Source of the DNA: Talpa occidentalis
Lineage: Eukaryota > Chordata > Mammalia > Eulipotyphla > Talpidae
Direction: 5' to 3'
Assembly (NCBI RefSeq): GCF_014898055.3
Contig: NW_023604295.1
Coordinates: 138,352,676-138,416,675 of the forward strand
Length of the DNA: 64,000 nucleotides
Position 1 is the stretch's first letter. Each line of letters opens with the position of its first letter. The notes below the pieces were generated by a model. That model saw only the letters and a list, made by a program, of their open reading frames with translations. It searched no databases and was not told where the DNA came from. Below are positions 10,481 to 23,271 of this stretch, piece by piece. Made by a program: the position numbers and the translations under genes.

Positions 10481-13479
10481 ACTACCAGCATAAGAAATAT
10501 AAGTCTATATATGTTAAAATATATAGTTCCCTCCCTTATTAATAATACACCAGCATAATTATTCTATATTATTAATGATATATAATGAATCATAAACACT
10601 ACCACTTAATGAAGTCTCAGATAATTTCTGCAAATATATGCGGTTTCGTTTTGTTTCAACTGTTTCTTTATCCTCACTTGATGAGGACACAAATAATATC
10701 TAAGGCTGTGAAGAAAGACACACAAACTCTTTGCTTGAAGATTTAGGAATCTTCTCTGTTAAAAATCTGGGATGAAACTAGAAAAATGACTAAGAATGCA
10801 GTTTTGAGAATCATTACTGAAAACCATACTCTTCAATGATCTGGTCTGAATGTGAGGATCACAGTGTTGTATTGATTGATTGACTGATTTCCTTATTTAT
10901 TTATAAGAGTATAGGCATTTAGAGGTGAAGTCCTTCATTTTACATGTGAGGAGAGGTAACACATATCCATAACAGCCAAGTTATGTCAAGAACTATTATC
11001 TCCTGATTTCTAGTCTAATATTATTTAACCAAAACATGTTTTATCTCTGTCAATTCATTTAAAACTAACCATGATCAAACACTTGAAGGTAAAAACTGCC
11101 AAGACTGAGTAGATGCCTTCTGATTACAGGGCATAAAATGCATGAGAGAAAAAAGCAGGATATAGTCAAAGAGGATAAATGCAATGGTAAGAACTGTGCT
11201 TGGATTGGGGTATTCAACCATCACGTGAGGGTGATTCTGGGGAGAGTGAAAAAGGGTCAGCAACTCTCAGTGGAAAGACCATCAGACCATTAAAGTCCAG
11301 GAGGAGGGAGAGAGGATTGGAAGGAAAGTGGTTGCAATGATATAACTATAGTATGGACACTGAGAGGTGATGACATTAGATCAGCAAGATGGGGTATATT
11401 CCAGAGTCCCCAAGTAACAGTCCAGGCTGGACAAACAGATTTGGGAGTGACAGGCACATAAACAATACTTGTAACATGAGGCTGGAAGTTTTTAGCAATT
11501 ATCAAGGAGGGAATTTCAGGCCACTCTGGATAATATCAGCCCATCAGATCGAGTGACTTGTAAGGAGAATCAACTACAGAGACTTAATGCGTTTATTGGT
11601 GAAAAGAAAACAAAATTTAACATTCCTCCCCAAATGTAGCTCTAGGTAATGTTTCCAGAGCTAGGAGCCAGATTATAAATTAAAAGTAATATGTTAGAGA
11701 CACAAGTAAAGGAGTAACAGTTGTCATGAGAAGTTCAGTTAACTTGATGAAGGAGAGAAGCATTCTGGAATAACTAGTCTCAAAGTATGCCCCAGATGTC
11801 CTGCATCCAAATTGGCTGGACAGTGTTAAAATTGCAGGTCCAGTTCACAGACTCAAAACTCTAAATTTGAATTTTAGGGATGCCAAAGGGATGCCAAAAT
11901 TGGTATTTAACTTATTCTTTAACTTATTCTAATTAGACAATAAGCCAAAGATTCTGGAACAAGATGTTTTGTAAAAACATCAGAAGATTGCTAACTCTTT
12001 CTTCAAAAAAAAACAAGTAATGTGGAAGTAGCACAGGAGTTCCTGAGAAGAAAGTTAATTTGACTTTAATAGTTGAGCTGCAAAATAGTGATCAATTTAT
12101 TAATAATCATATAATTGAGCAGTTGGCTTCTGAATAGAAAGTAGTAATAAACAGCAGACAATTTTAAGAACCATCTTTCAGCTTTGTAAACTAATCCTTC
12201 TCAAATTGTTTTTTAATATAATTTATGGTTTAATTATTACCCTTTTTGGCTTACTAATTATTTGTAAAATACCAAGGAACCATCTTTTTTTTCAAGTTCC
12301 TTCCCACAGCTTGATTTACAGCATAACTTAGTTTGGACTGTGTCCTTCTGAGATGAAAAACAAAAAATAGGACAAGATATTTATTTTGCTATTGTATAGT
12401 TTTGGCATATCTTATACATCATACAAAGTTTCAGAGATGAATTAAAATAAAACTACATAGTAAGGGGTTATGATAACAAAAAATAGCAGAATTTTTACCT
12501 TTCTTCTATGTGACCTCTGGACTCTTTGGTTATACTGGACTCTTTGGTTATACTCTCTGGTTATACTGGTTACTTAAGTCAAGCCTTTATTTCTTGTTGA
12601 GATGTAGTTTTGTTTGCTTGCTCAATCAGTGTAGTGTACCTATGATTTTTACACTATTTACCCTCATTTCCTTATCTCCTGTCCAACAGTTGAAAATAGC
12701 ATGACCTCAATCAAGCAAGTTGAAGCACAGTACGGATCTAATTCTTTCTTAAGGCTTCTATGTTTCTAGGTTAAAACTAATTCTGTTCTTGACTTTAAAC
12801 CCATCTCATTTACCCTAATTTTTCTGTTTTTCTATTGTCTAGGAGAAAGACCTATATTTGTGTAATAGTGAATGACAGGTCTGACGCTTTCCTGCTAAAA
12901 ATAATAAAATGAGGTTTATGTGAAAGTTTTGTTTAGTTGAATTTTACGTATTCAATTTATGACGTATCTTCCAAAACAATAAGTTATAGTCAAGCCTATA
13001 CTAATTTTTAGTTGACCTATAACAATTCAAATTATGTATTTTGTACAATTAACACGTTACTGAAAAATAAAGCAAGCTTCTAAACAGTTCTCTGCAAAGT
13101 AGTTTACAATGAAAGAGCATATTGAATAAAATATTTCTGCAATTGACATACAATTCCAACTTATACCACAAACTCAATTTTTAGTAAAATAAAACAGCCT
13201 TTAAATTCTAACACACTTCCACTCGGTCATCAATGTTCACAGTCAAATGTTCTGCAGTTAAATTTTAAGGTGATCTAGATTTCTTCATATTTCTAATTGA
13301 AGAGTCAGTCCTTTACCATGTTTCAGAAAACTTACATGGAATTTTCAGCTGTAAACCTGATGATATCTATTTGTGAAGCAAAGGTGTAAGACATCTCTTC
13401 TGGGAATAAAATACTCAAGAGCGAACAAAGGTCCCACCATGTGAATACAACTGTCATTAATGATTTTTGTAACCAACAG
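10481..13479. other. SINE-free stretch, nothing firm recognised
   Basis: A weak MIR-like piece may lie at 10895-11030. 11050-11530 is less AT-rich and may be an ancient repeat that I cannot name. 11530-13480 is AT-rich with the small triplication at 12528. Confidence 0.5.
12528..12570. repeat. Short tandem triplication (about 17 bp)
   Basis: Three successive units of ctctttggttatactgga, the third shortened to ctctggttatactgg. Confidence 0.85.
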
Positions 13480-13890
13480 AACACAACAAAAGTGATGGTA
13501 TGGGAATTATGGTGCTAGGTCATAAAAATCCTTGTAGCACCTGCCCGAGTTTCTTGCAACACTTGGGGTTACTCCCTCTTGGAACTCAGCTGCCATTTTG
13601 TAGAAAGCCCAAGTGCTTGGACAGCCCCAAATGAACTCCCAGGCAATAGCCCGCAATAACCACCAGCTATGTGTGAGCCATCTTAGACCATCAGCCCCAT
13701 CAAGTCATCAGATGGGCAAATTCCCAACCTATATGGGACTGCAAAGGCAGAGACCTTGAATAACTGTGGTCACAGCAAGTGACTTTGGGCTCAGCTGTCA
13801 GTGCACAAACCATGAGAGGTAACAATGAATTACAGTTTTAATTCACTGATTTGGGGCACACTGTCATGCAACGAAGATAGCCAGGGTATG
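13480..13890 (+). mobile_element. MLT1-like MaLR LTR relic
   Basis: It follows the MLT1 consensus as I recall it: CTCTTGGAACTCAGCTGCC, AGCCCAAG, ACCACCAGCTATGTGTGAG, CCATCAG...TCAAGTCATCAGATG and the 3' part ttggggcacactgtcatgc. It is highly decayed, fitting an old eutherian insertion. Left edge uncertain (could start near 13430). Confidence 0.65.
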
Positions 13891-15119
13891 AGTTTAGGGT
13901 TCTTAACTCAGGTTCAGACTATTAGATTTTTTTTATTATTATTTCCTAGGTAAAATAACATAACAGAGGCCAAGGGACTCTTGTCTTACTAGTAGTCTAG
14001 CTTCACTAAAATGTTTTTTGATTTGCTTAATGGAAATAGCTCAACTTTAATTCCTGACATTTCATTTTTTTAACTCTTTTACCAACTCAAGATATGAACT
14101 AAACAATTTATAGACTCTTGCCCAACAAGAGAAAACAGGATCCCCAAGATTTGCAGGATCCATCCCAAAATATGGGATGGATCTGGGATTATCATCTGCC
14201 TCTCCTCCTTCAAATCTTGATTGTCTCCAGGGGGTCATATTCCTCCTAAAAATATAAATAAGTTAAAAACACTACCATGTCTGATATTTCTTTACCTGGA
14301 CTTACAAAAAAAGCATATAGATAGATCTTTAGCTGTGTTTTTTACTAAAATTAATGACAGCAAAATAGTTCTTTCTGATTTTTTTTTCTCTTATCAAAAT
14401 GTATGGTTTCCTAATTCTAACACTGAATGTTTACTATGTCATTTTTACTCTTCTAATTTTAGGGTATGTAGTGGTTGATGTTCCTCTTCCTACAGGGTTG
14501 ATCTTTTCCTTCTCTATCCCTCAACCAGTACGCCCCATGTTCTCACCTTCAAACAGATCATTCGTTATAGAGATTTATCTCTCACAGAAGTCTTCTAACC
14601 TCCAATCTTTATTTTACTTCTGTTCTTGTTCTCTGATTAAATTCTAAGTATGTATTTCCAACCTATTAAACATTCGTGTGGCGATATCTAGCCATGTCCT
14701 CTTAAGCTTTTAAATGTGAAATGAGTCTTCCATCTCAAACATCCAGAACATAAATCACTGGTTTATCCTTTAAATATTCTACCAAGGGCATTATCTCCCC
14801 AATCTCCAAGTTTTTAAATCACCAGAGAAAATCTCTTATTCATTCTCCTCTTTGCTCAATTTTTATACCAAATTTTATAGATTTTTGCGTTATCTTTTGT
14901 CATTGTATTATTCATTATCTTTATTGTATTATTCACTATTCATTATTCATTATCATTGTATATTCATTACCTTTCATCCATCTTTTTATCTCCATTTCCA
15001 CTATGGCTACTATTCCACTTCAACTGGTCTATCATGGTCATATCATTCCACGATTGTTGTGACAATTGAGTTTCTCCGTTCCAATTTTTCTTTTTTATTA
15101 AACAACAGCCCTCAATTAA

Positions 15120-15360
15120 TCCTCCTCAAAGACTAACATTCCATGGTGCCTCATTTTCTATTGTATAAATTCTAATTTCCTCTGGCTGCTTTTGAAATTT
15201 TTCCAAAATCAAGTCCCATCCTGTTCTATTGCGTCCCCAAACTCACCTTCCTACTTTGAGACGGAAGGCATTATTCTAACTAAAACAACTATTTCCTTCC
15301 CAAATCCTTTGCATTCCTCCAAATCATGTTCATTATCACACCCTCCATGAAACTTTCCAT
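15120..15360 (+). mobile_element. L2 relic
   Basis: Aaactcaccttcctacttt, aactatttccttcccaaatc, ctttgcattcctcc and ccatgaaactttcc fit L2 in order. Decayed. Confidence 0.45.
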
Positions 15361-16398
15361 AATATATCTGTGGAACTACAGAACATTCAGCATCATTTTT
15401 TAGATAAAACAAAGACTGATGGTCTCACAGTGGATATTCATAAAGTATATATGGTCAAGTAGAAACGTAAGTGATGTGCTTAGGGAAGATATGAAAAATA
15501 TCCCTGACCTATCTCAGCCCTGGAACCTGACCTTTAATAATTAGAGACCTTGTAGGTTATCAAAGTTAATCTTGACACTACAATGTCAACACATTTAGAA
15601 AAGAATCAGTCATGCATCTTTTGGTATGAAATATTTCAACATGCTCTTTCTAGACAGCAACAGTTTGGGACAGAGGAAAATCCCTGTTGAATACCTAGAC
15701 AAGCTGAAGGCATCACTAAGAAAAGAAATGCAACGGAGAAAGCAACAAGAGATGCCAAAAATCTCAATTTGCCTACTTTACAAATCACTTTTTTTTAGTC
15801 TTGTGCATTATAGATATGATCACTATAAATTATTCAAAACATTTGATTAACCAATTACCCTCATTCTTCTACCATGCTAGAGTACGCATTTCTTCTTCTG
15901 AGACAAACAAGAAATGATTGCTATCTTCACCCCCAGAGCACCATTTTCTTTCTTTAAATAATAAAACTCAGTTGTCAGGATGCCAGAAAAAGTGAATTCC
16001 GCTTGCTGGCATGTCACATATTCCCTGCTCCCTGTGCCCCCTCATTCTGGCAACTTGGACGCCAACCAAAAAACCCTCTCTCCCCACTAAAGCTAAATAA
16101 GAGCAGTTCTAAGTAATGGTGTTGTGCGTTTTTTGCAAGCAAGTTAAAAAGGAGAAAAATGACCTTAAGTGACCAAGTGTTTTCTCTCTAATTTCTGCTC
16201 AGATTTCCTTTCTTCTTGCTCTCATCTGTCCCATCTGCTCAGTGGTCCTCCTATTTGTCCTGAGTCCTGGCTTCAGGCTCTCTCTCCATTACTACTTGCC
16301 TGTTATTTACTTTCCTGAACTCTGAGTTCTTCCTGGCTTCCTCTACCTACTTTCTCCTAGGAGCGATCTGACACCTGCACAAGTGTTTGCTGATCTCT

Positions 16399-16510
16399 AT
16401 TATACTAGGAAACAGATAGGTAATCCACTTCGGACAGAGACAAAGTTTAGAGATTATACTAGGAAACAGGTAGGTAATCCACTTCTGACAGAAAGAGACC
16501 AAGTTTAGGG
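16399..16510. repeat. Tandem duplication, 54/58-bp unit x2
   Basis: Both units start attatactaggaaacag and contain taggtaatccactt and aagtttag. The second has a 4-bp insertion (gaaagagac). Confidence 0.9.
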
Positions 16511-17289
16511 ATCTGTCACATTACAAATCAGAAAGAGAGCCCATAAATATTTGCAATCAAGCCAAGATTATCACAACAGGCCAGGCATTAACACCACCCC
16601 TTTGAGTCACAAGGATGTCTTCTATCATTGGAGTCTAGGTCAGCAAAGTAAAATACAATGGTAGCTGTTTTCATTATAGTTTGAAAATCCCAGTTGCAGG
16701 GAACTTCAAAATGTTGACATCCTCTTACCTTCTGCAGATAATCCATTCAAGTACAAAGAAAACAATGTCATCTTTTCTAGTGGCATTTTAATACTTTTAC
16801 TCGAGTGATATATACATTACATTAACCCAATATTTTGGCTTCCCACTTATAATAACTTTTCCCCCATGTGTTACTCTAGCAAGAACTTATGTGCCCAAGT
16901 ACAAACACACAAAATAGAGCCTGAAATATAATCCGCCACTCTTGGGAAAGTGTTTTATCTTGACTGATCAGCTTGAAAATACTCCTTTTCTTATAGAAAA
17001 CATTTAAAGACACTGCATCCTGGAGATCAGTTTCAACACTGTTTTATTTAAAAGCCCCAAAAATGGGTCTTTCTAAAACTCCTCCAGGGTCCGGCACGCA
17101 GAGACTACGAATGTCTTGCTCACAGCTAACATTCATAGGCAAAAATGTCCCCAGCCTTTCTCCTAAGTTGGCCTGTGTCTATGAACTGCACCGATTAGCA
17201 GTCAGAGCATCCCCTAACCCTTGAGCCTGTGGGAATTTGGGGATTGCAGCCCGAGCATGTCCACCCCAAAGGCCTCCTTCACTCTTGAC

Positions 17290-18600
17290 GAAATCCCTCA
17301 CAACAAAGGACAAGGCAGGGGCGAGGGGGAGGGGCGGGGTGGACTTGGCCTGGAGAAAGGCGTGGACAGGCTCTGAATAGTAAACCCGGCCGCCGGCGGG
17401 TCGCTAATCAGTAACCGTGGAGCAGCACCGGCCTGTCCCCCCGGGGAACCCCGCACCCCGCCTGGAAGACCCGGCGGTTTCTCTCCCGGCCCTCCCCAGC
17501 GCTCCTAACTCATCCCCTGCAGCCCCAGCTCCCGGGGCTCCGTCCTGGTGGGCGACCTCACACCCTCCACCCCACAAACCACATTCCTGGGGGGCTCCGA
17601 GCGGCGGCCGCTCCTCTCCAAAGACGCAGACTCTAGAGTCCAAACTTCAGCAGAGCCGAACCGCGCCCAGCCCCAGGCTCTGCGCCCCGAGCCCGCCTGG
17701 AGCTCCCTCCAAGCAGCCGCTCGCCCCGCGCTGGTTTAGGGGGACTCAGCCGTCCTTGAGCCTCCACTGCAAGCCCTTTGCGCAAAAACCGCACTGGGTT
17801 GAGCCCCGGGCAGGACCTGGACCCCATCTCGCCCGCCCCAGCATTTCCACTCAAGCCTGGACGCGCTGCAAGTTTGCCCAAGTTTCCAGCTGCGCCCCAT
17901 CTCCACTTGCTCCCCAAAGGCCACTCTGAGAAGCGGGGACACGTGCAGACAGCGATCTTCTCGGAGCCCCCTCCCTAGTCCCACTCCCGGGGTCTCTCCC
18001 CGTCTTTATTTACGACTCAAATGCTACCCCAAGCGCGGACACCACCCCAGCCCCCCGACTTGGCCCCAGCGCCCGGGGCGCACTGGAGCCCGGCACCGCC
18101 GCCCGGGCCCCGGCCCCCCGCAAGCTGCCCGGCGCGCCCCTCGCCCCGAGGGCGCCCCGTGTCCACCAGCGCGCCCCGAGCAAAGGCTGGAGACCGCCGG
18201 GCGGGTGGGCGCGAGGCGGAGGCCCGGGGGGAGCCCCAGAAGCCGGCGAACGCTGCTTTCCCCAACACCTCCGAGGCCGAGCCCCCGAGCGACGCCTCCC
18301 CGGCGGGCAGCGACCCCCGGCGCCCCGACTCACCCATGGCAGAGGTCCGGCTCCCCGCGAGCGCCGGCGAGTTCTCCGGGCGGCTCTGGAGCTCCGCGCG
18401 CCGCGCCAGGGACAGCCTCGCCCTCCCCGCCCGGCCAGGGGTCGGGGTGCCCGGGATCTCCGCCGACGCGCAGACCCCGCCTCTGTCCACCTGCCTCGGG
18501 GCGCTCTGGCCGCCGGCCTGGCCGCGCTCGCCTCCCGCCGCGCCCCGCCCCGCCCCTTCGCCCCCGGGGAGCCACGTGCCAGCGCCTCCCCCCGAAAGTT
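17290..18600 (-). promoter_or_regulatory. CpG island 1, promoter region of the minus-strand gene
   Basis: CpG dinucleotides and GC-rich sequence become dense from about 17290 to 18600 and fall off sharply on both sides. The island holds a NotI-type GCGGCCGC at 17604-17611, tandem CCGCCCC/GC boxes at 18541-18556 and a CACGTG E-box at 18573-18578. There is no obvious TATA box near the candidate exon, which fits a housekeeping-type CpG promoter. Long open frames across the island in several reading frames are what GC-rich, stop-poor DNA gives by chance. Orientation is inferred from the ATG and donor at 18337-18328. Confidence 0.8.
18334..18540 (-). other. First exon of an unidentified minus-strand gene (5' UTR plus ATGG)
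   Basis: On the minus strand the ATG at 18337-18335 sits in the context GCCATGG, and the next bases read GTGAGT, a strong splice donor. The exon would end at 18334, coding only Met plus the first base of codon 2 (phase 1). No other ATG occurs on the minus strand for about 260 bases upstream, so this is the first ATG of any transcript starting in the island. The exon's 5' edge (about 18540) is a guess from GC boxes at 18541-18556. The rest of the gene would lie to the left, beyond position 1. I saw no second exon between 1 and 18333 and cannot name the gene. Confidence 0.5.
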
Positions 18601-18905
18601 AGTAAATGCTCTTTACCTGCGCGCTTTGCCTGTTCTCCCCAGGATGCCCGGGGAGCCCAGAGGATCCTCCCCAACGCGGAGAGCAGGAAAATAGAATTCC
18701 AGAAACCAGCTTTGATTTGATGCTTTCACATTCCCCCAACTCTGCCCTGGTCTCCAGTACACCTTTTTTTTTTTTTCACCTAGTAAGGATATTAGTAAAG
18801 ACAAGAGGAAGAGAAAATGTTCCCATTTCTTTAGAGTATCTCTTCTCTTTTCTTTTTGTTAGTGGAACCTGGCAAGGATGGTAAGTCCTGAAAGACAACA
18901 CACAC

Positions 18906-19382
18906 TTATAGCAGCACTATTTACAATAGCTCAGCTATGGAAACAACCCAAATGCTCAAAAATAGATGACTGGATCAAGAAGATGTGGTGCATATACACC
19001 ATGGAATATTATACAGCAATCAAAAAGATAAACACATGCAATTTGCAGCAACATGGATGGAGCTGGAAGGGATCATGCTCAGCTAAATAAGCCAGAAAGA
19101 AAAAGAAAAATACCAGATGGTCTCCCTCATGGCAGGAATTTAGAAAACCTAAATAAGGGAGCAGGAAAAAGACTAATTATAATAAAGAAAAATCAAAATC
19201 AACAAGCAACTATAAACCAGAGACACAGTGCCGGGGTGCAGGGGAGGAGAGGAGGGATTAAGGTCAAAATAAGGGGGGTGTAATTGTATGGGGAATATAA
19301 CCAAAATGACATTGCATACATTGTGCAAAAATGAAAAATGATTTAAGAATTATATAAAATAAAATATATTAAACATAAAAAA
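18906..19382 (+). mobile_element. L1 3' fragment (5'-truncated), near promoter 1
   Basis: It contains the L1 3' end signature GCAGCACTATTTACAATAGC, then GATGTGGTGCATATACAC and CATGGAATATTATACAGCAA, and ends in an A run. Flanks aaagacaacacacac (18891) and aaagacacacacatc (about 19383) look like the target duplication. The short frames at 18878-19283 are L1 3' sequence, not a gene. Confidence 0.85.
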
Positions 19383-20221
19383 AAAGACACACACATCATA
19401 ATTTGCAGAAGCAGAAGTCACCTGGAAATAAGTGAAGTAAATTACTCTACCCAAGTGAGAGTTGATGCGTTGCAAGAGCATTGGGCTAGTTGGTTGAGGA
19501 AAATGGGTTGTGACCCTAACTCTTCCACAAATGCATTGGCGGTCAGTTTCCTGAAGGATCTGGAAAAAGTGAACTCTAAGGCTCCTTCAAACTAAAAAAA
19601 AAAAAAAAAAAAAAATTAAAATTACGTAATTCTACAGGTTACTGCCCTAGTTCTTTCAGAATTCTTAGTGAGAAGTTATTTCAGTAAATCAGTCCCCAAA
19701 GTGGCTCAAGCAGAGTGCACCCAAAAGTGTACCAATCTATGCCAGGAGCAAGTGAAAAAAAATCTTGCTTTCCAATGGAGAAGCGGGAACATGAAAAATA
19801 ATTAAAATATGTTAACAAAAGTATCTGAATGAATGCAGAGCATATCGTGAAAATGACACCGGGATAATTGCACAGTTCTTTCTCAGTTATGGCAAAGGGA
19901 CACTTCTGAAAGGGGTGTTGTGAATGCATTACAGTTAAAGAGGAAGTGATTCTTGGGGGGGAGAGTAATCAATTCAGAAATGCATCTGCACTCTGGAAAT
20001 TGACTGACTTGAGCTGTGATTACTGCAAATCGTAAGATTTATACATGGGTTCAATAAAGATAAATGATGACTGTTTGACGGTCCACTTACAAGCAAAGCT
20101 GGTGGATCACCACAGACAGTTGATCATTTATTTGTTGAAAATCTATTTCAAGATATTAGAATTCTAAAAATTAGAACTATTTTTCCCAGTGGAATTGTAT
20201 TGTGATTCTGAAATATGAAAT

Positions 20222-20412
20222 AATAGTAACATAAATCAAGTGTAATTTGTTGTCAGGCACTATTTAAGAACTTTCTATTATCTTATATAATTTTCACAAC
20301 AAACATATGAGAGGAATCTGTTATTTCCCCTTGAGAAAATGAGCCAAAAGAAATGAAGCACTTACTCAAACTCACACAGCTAGTAAATAGGAAAGATTCA
20401 AGCCTAAAAGAA
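20222..20412 (+). mobile_element. MIR relic
   Basis: Ttgtcaggcactatttaaga, tataattttcacaacaaaca, ttatttccccttgagaaaat and ctcacacagctagtaaatag follow MIR in order. Confidence 0.7.
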
Positions 20413-20565
20413 ATGCTCCAGAACCCACGATCGTGGTGATCAGTTCACCACCATCACCATCCTGTAGATTGACATATGCGGAGAAAGAGAATAGTGTCTT
20501 CCAACACTGAGTAAACATATACATATTTTAGATACCTCCAGTGACTTATAAGAATTTTGAAATCT

Positions 20566-20809
20566 GGGGCCTCCCCGGAGTTCCAACCTTCGCCTGCCTG
20601 GGAGCTACCCACATGGCTCAGCAGATCTCTCTGGTCTCCCTACTGCTTCCCTCAGCAGTGTATTTCAGTTAATCTGCCTGTTCTGCTCCCCACTTTGTCT
20701 CTGGTGAATCCTCTCACACACACACCCCCACCCTCGTCCCACACCTCTGGCCTGTATCCCAGTTCTTGTGTGTATAAATAAATAAATAATAAATAAATAT
20801 TTTTAAAAA
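20566..20809 (+). mobile_element. tRNA-derived SINE lacking most of its head
   Basis: The first bases GGGGCCTCCCCGG join directly to AGTTCCAACC, so most of the tRNA-like region including the A box is deleted. The tail is complete. A 15-bp target duplication AGAATTTTGAAATCT lies at 20551-20565 and 20810-20824, so the deleted form itself is probably what inserted. Confidence 0.9.
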
Positions 20810-21006
20810 AGAATTTTGAAATCTACTGAACTTATAACTCATTAAATATTGTTGTCTAGCCACAATATTGTCTCTTTTAACCAAGGAATATGTAAAAATG
20901 TTGATATTTAAGTAATTTATCTTAAAGTGACTGTGTAAATAGGCATCATATCCTGAACAGTGGAAATAGAAAAGCTGTTATCTCATCTGAGATTTAAGAA
21001 ACTGCA

Positions 21007-21286
21007 CAGGGCCTCCCTGGTGGCGCAGGGGTTGGGATGCAACCTATGGGGCAATCTGCAGCCACTGCAGCACGACTTTGATACCCCTGGCGGCCAGGGA
21101 GAAATCCACATGGCAGGACAGACCTCTCCTGTCTTGCCCGCTGCTCCCCTCAGCAGTGTACTTCGGTCAGTCTGCCTGTTCTGCTCCCCGCTCTGTCTCT
21201 GGTGAATCCTCTCACCTCCGCCCCCACATCTCTGGCCTGTACCCCAATTCTTGTATAAAAATAAATAAATCTTTAAAAAAAAAAGA
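21007..21286 (+). mobile_element. tRNA-derived SINE, full length
   Basis: Type A copy with head, B box-like CTTTGATACCCC, body and AATAAATC tail. Flanked by AAGAAACTGCA at 20996-21006 and 21287-21297. Confidence 0.92.
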
Positions 21287-21297
21287 AAGAAACTGCA

Positions 21298-23271
21298 TAA
21301 TTTTATATGGGAAGTCAGTAAACATGTCAAAATCATGCCATGAATTAATATATTCTATTCATAATATCAATCTGCAGTATCTCTGCTTTCTCAACATTTT
21401 ACCAAATTGTCCAAACCATCTCTTCACTCATCCCTCATCTCCAGCCCCATGGGTTGGAATACCTGTTGACAAGCCCTGTGGGGATACAACCAGCACTATT
21501 TTAGAATACAGAAGGTCTTATCAAACACTGACTGAAAATTGTGTCTTTGACATGAATGAAAACTATTGCAAACTGAAAGGATTTGATCTAGACATCAAGA
21601 GATCGTAGGGCTTTTGACTGAGCATTTTCTTTCCCAGTTCGATATCATTTCAACATCTCCAGTGATTTGATTCCTTTAGGAGGAATGTTGAGTGAAAAGT
21701 GCACACATGCATTTATGTACTAACTGTGGACAAGAGTCATCCCTGAAGAGAGCAAAACAAAGATCTTAAATTGGAGAGAGAAACAAGAGAAAGTCCTATA
21801 AAGAAAATGTCAAGAAGGAGAGGACAACTGGATTAGACATCATAGAAAAACCAAATAAGATGAGAACTTATTTGTTCCCTTTGGGTGTAGCAGTTCTGAA
21901 GTCTCTGGTGAAACATTAGCCAGAGTCAAAGGGTGAGTAGCCAAAAAAAATTGAAAAAATAATGAGAAGGTGAGGGTAGGAAGGAATTTAGACAATTCAC
22001 TTAGAGCTTCTCAGGGAAGGAAAGTAAATAGGGAAAATGCCTGAAGATGTGAAGTTCAAAGGAAGTTCATTTTGTGAACTAGAAAAGAAATGTCAGCATG
22101 TTTAATATGTTAATTAATGTAGAAATGATGAGCATAGAGATCTGCTTCTTAGAGAAGAAGCAAGAGATGTACTTTGGAAGATGGAGAAGGAATAAGCTAA
22201 GGAGAAGAGAAAAAAATATCCTTATCATCTGAGACAAGAAAGAGGTTGGGAAAAAGATAATAGAGAACCAGCAAGAAATATTTTATTTATTTTAGTATGG
22301 AGCACTGGGACCAGCAGGACCTAATGGAGGACTGATAACCTCAATATTCTTTCTGCTTAGGAAGGAGATATGCTGAGGAAGAACAAATTAGGGCACTGCT
22401 TCCACTTAAGGGAAGTAATAAAGTTTGCTAAAGCTGCTGTGATGTATAGTGAGGGAGATGGTATACAAAAGAAATAACAAACAGCAATGAGTTCCAGCCA
22501 AAAGAGAACATAATTTATTGAGAAACCAATCCATACCTTCATGATTACATTAGCTGTGCTCAGGAACCTGGATACAGGAAAGGATAAAACAGGTCTCCAG
22601 GTTAATACAAGACCAAATATTTTCATGGTGATTAAGGTAGAGAAATAGAGAGAAAAAGGAATTGAATTGGTAGCAAAAAAAAATGTAGTTTAAATAATGC
22701 ATTTTGATTTCATTGTTCTGCTAATAAACATAGTCTCAATTTTCTGTGCAAACACCCCAATATATATAACACATGTGCCAACTTTTAAGACTTTAAGATA
22801 ATTCTGCCTATTGTTTAGTATTAAAAAATTTGAATTAAAGGCTATGTTCAGTTATGTGTTCAAATATCAAAATCAAGTCCCAGTAGATTGAAGGCAATCC
22901 TTTCGGGCTTCTCAAGAACTTTGTCTCCTCTGTGGGTACCATAATTACAGAACTCAGGTATCCAGTTGGGGGAAGAGTTAATCTTATTTGCATATTTTAA
23001 ATGGTTGCTAGATAATCCCTCAGTATAAATTTCGGTATTTATTTTGTTTCCTTTATTGTTCACATGTTATTCATATAAAGATATTTTCTAACTCCTATTA
23101 CCACATCCTCACCCCACTTTAAGGGAAAAACAAAAAATTATTTTTCTAATTAATATCCTCTCATCATTAAATGCTTGTCGTTTCAGCAAATACCAACTGC
23201 TGCCACTAAATAGTCCTCTGAAGCTTTATTATAAAACCTCAGTATTAGAAGAGCTCTTAAAATTCACTTAG
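21298..23271. other. Intergenic, nothing recognised
   Basis: No SINE, LTR or gene signal that I can support. Frames such as 21078-21608 combine SINE with flanking sequence. Confidence 0.55.

Larger units (their letters stand above)
13891..17289. other. Promoter-proximal intron, few features
   Basis: It holds the L2 relic at 15120 and the duplication at 16399. A frame at 15626-15850 has a protein-like middle (KIPVEYLDKLKASLRKEMQR) preceded by ctctttctag, but no matching donor. Base composition shifts towards GC from about 17080. Confidence 0.5.

Noticed and set aside
15626..15850. 75-codon frame with a basic, helical middle and acceptor-like lead
   Set aside because: It lies on the strand opposite to the presumed host gene, has no matching donor and no family resemblance. 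Kept only as a note.
17417..18720. Several long overlapping frames (up to 193 codons) on both strands in CpG island 1
   Set aside because: They overlap in all frames, are dominated by Pro/Arg/Ala/Gly, many have no real ATG, and the island simply lacks stop codons. The ATG plus donor at 18337 is the only gene-like signal kept.
18878..19283. Possible small gene beside promoter 1
   Set aside because: The sequence is an L1 3' end including its UTR, with an A run and probable target duplication.
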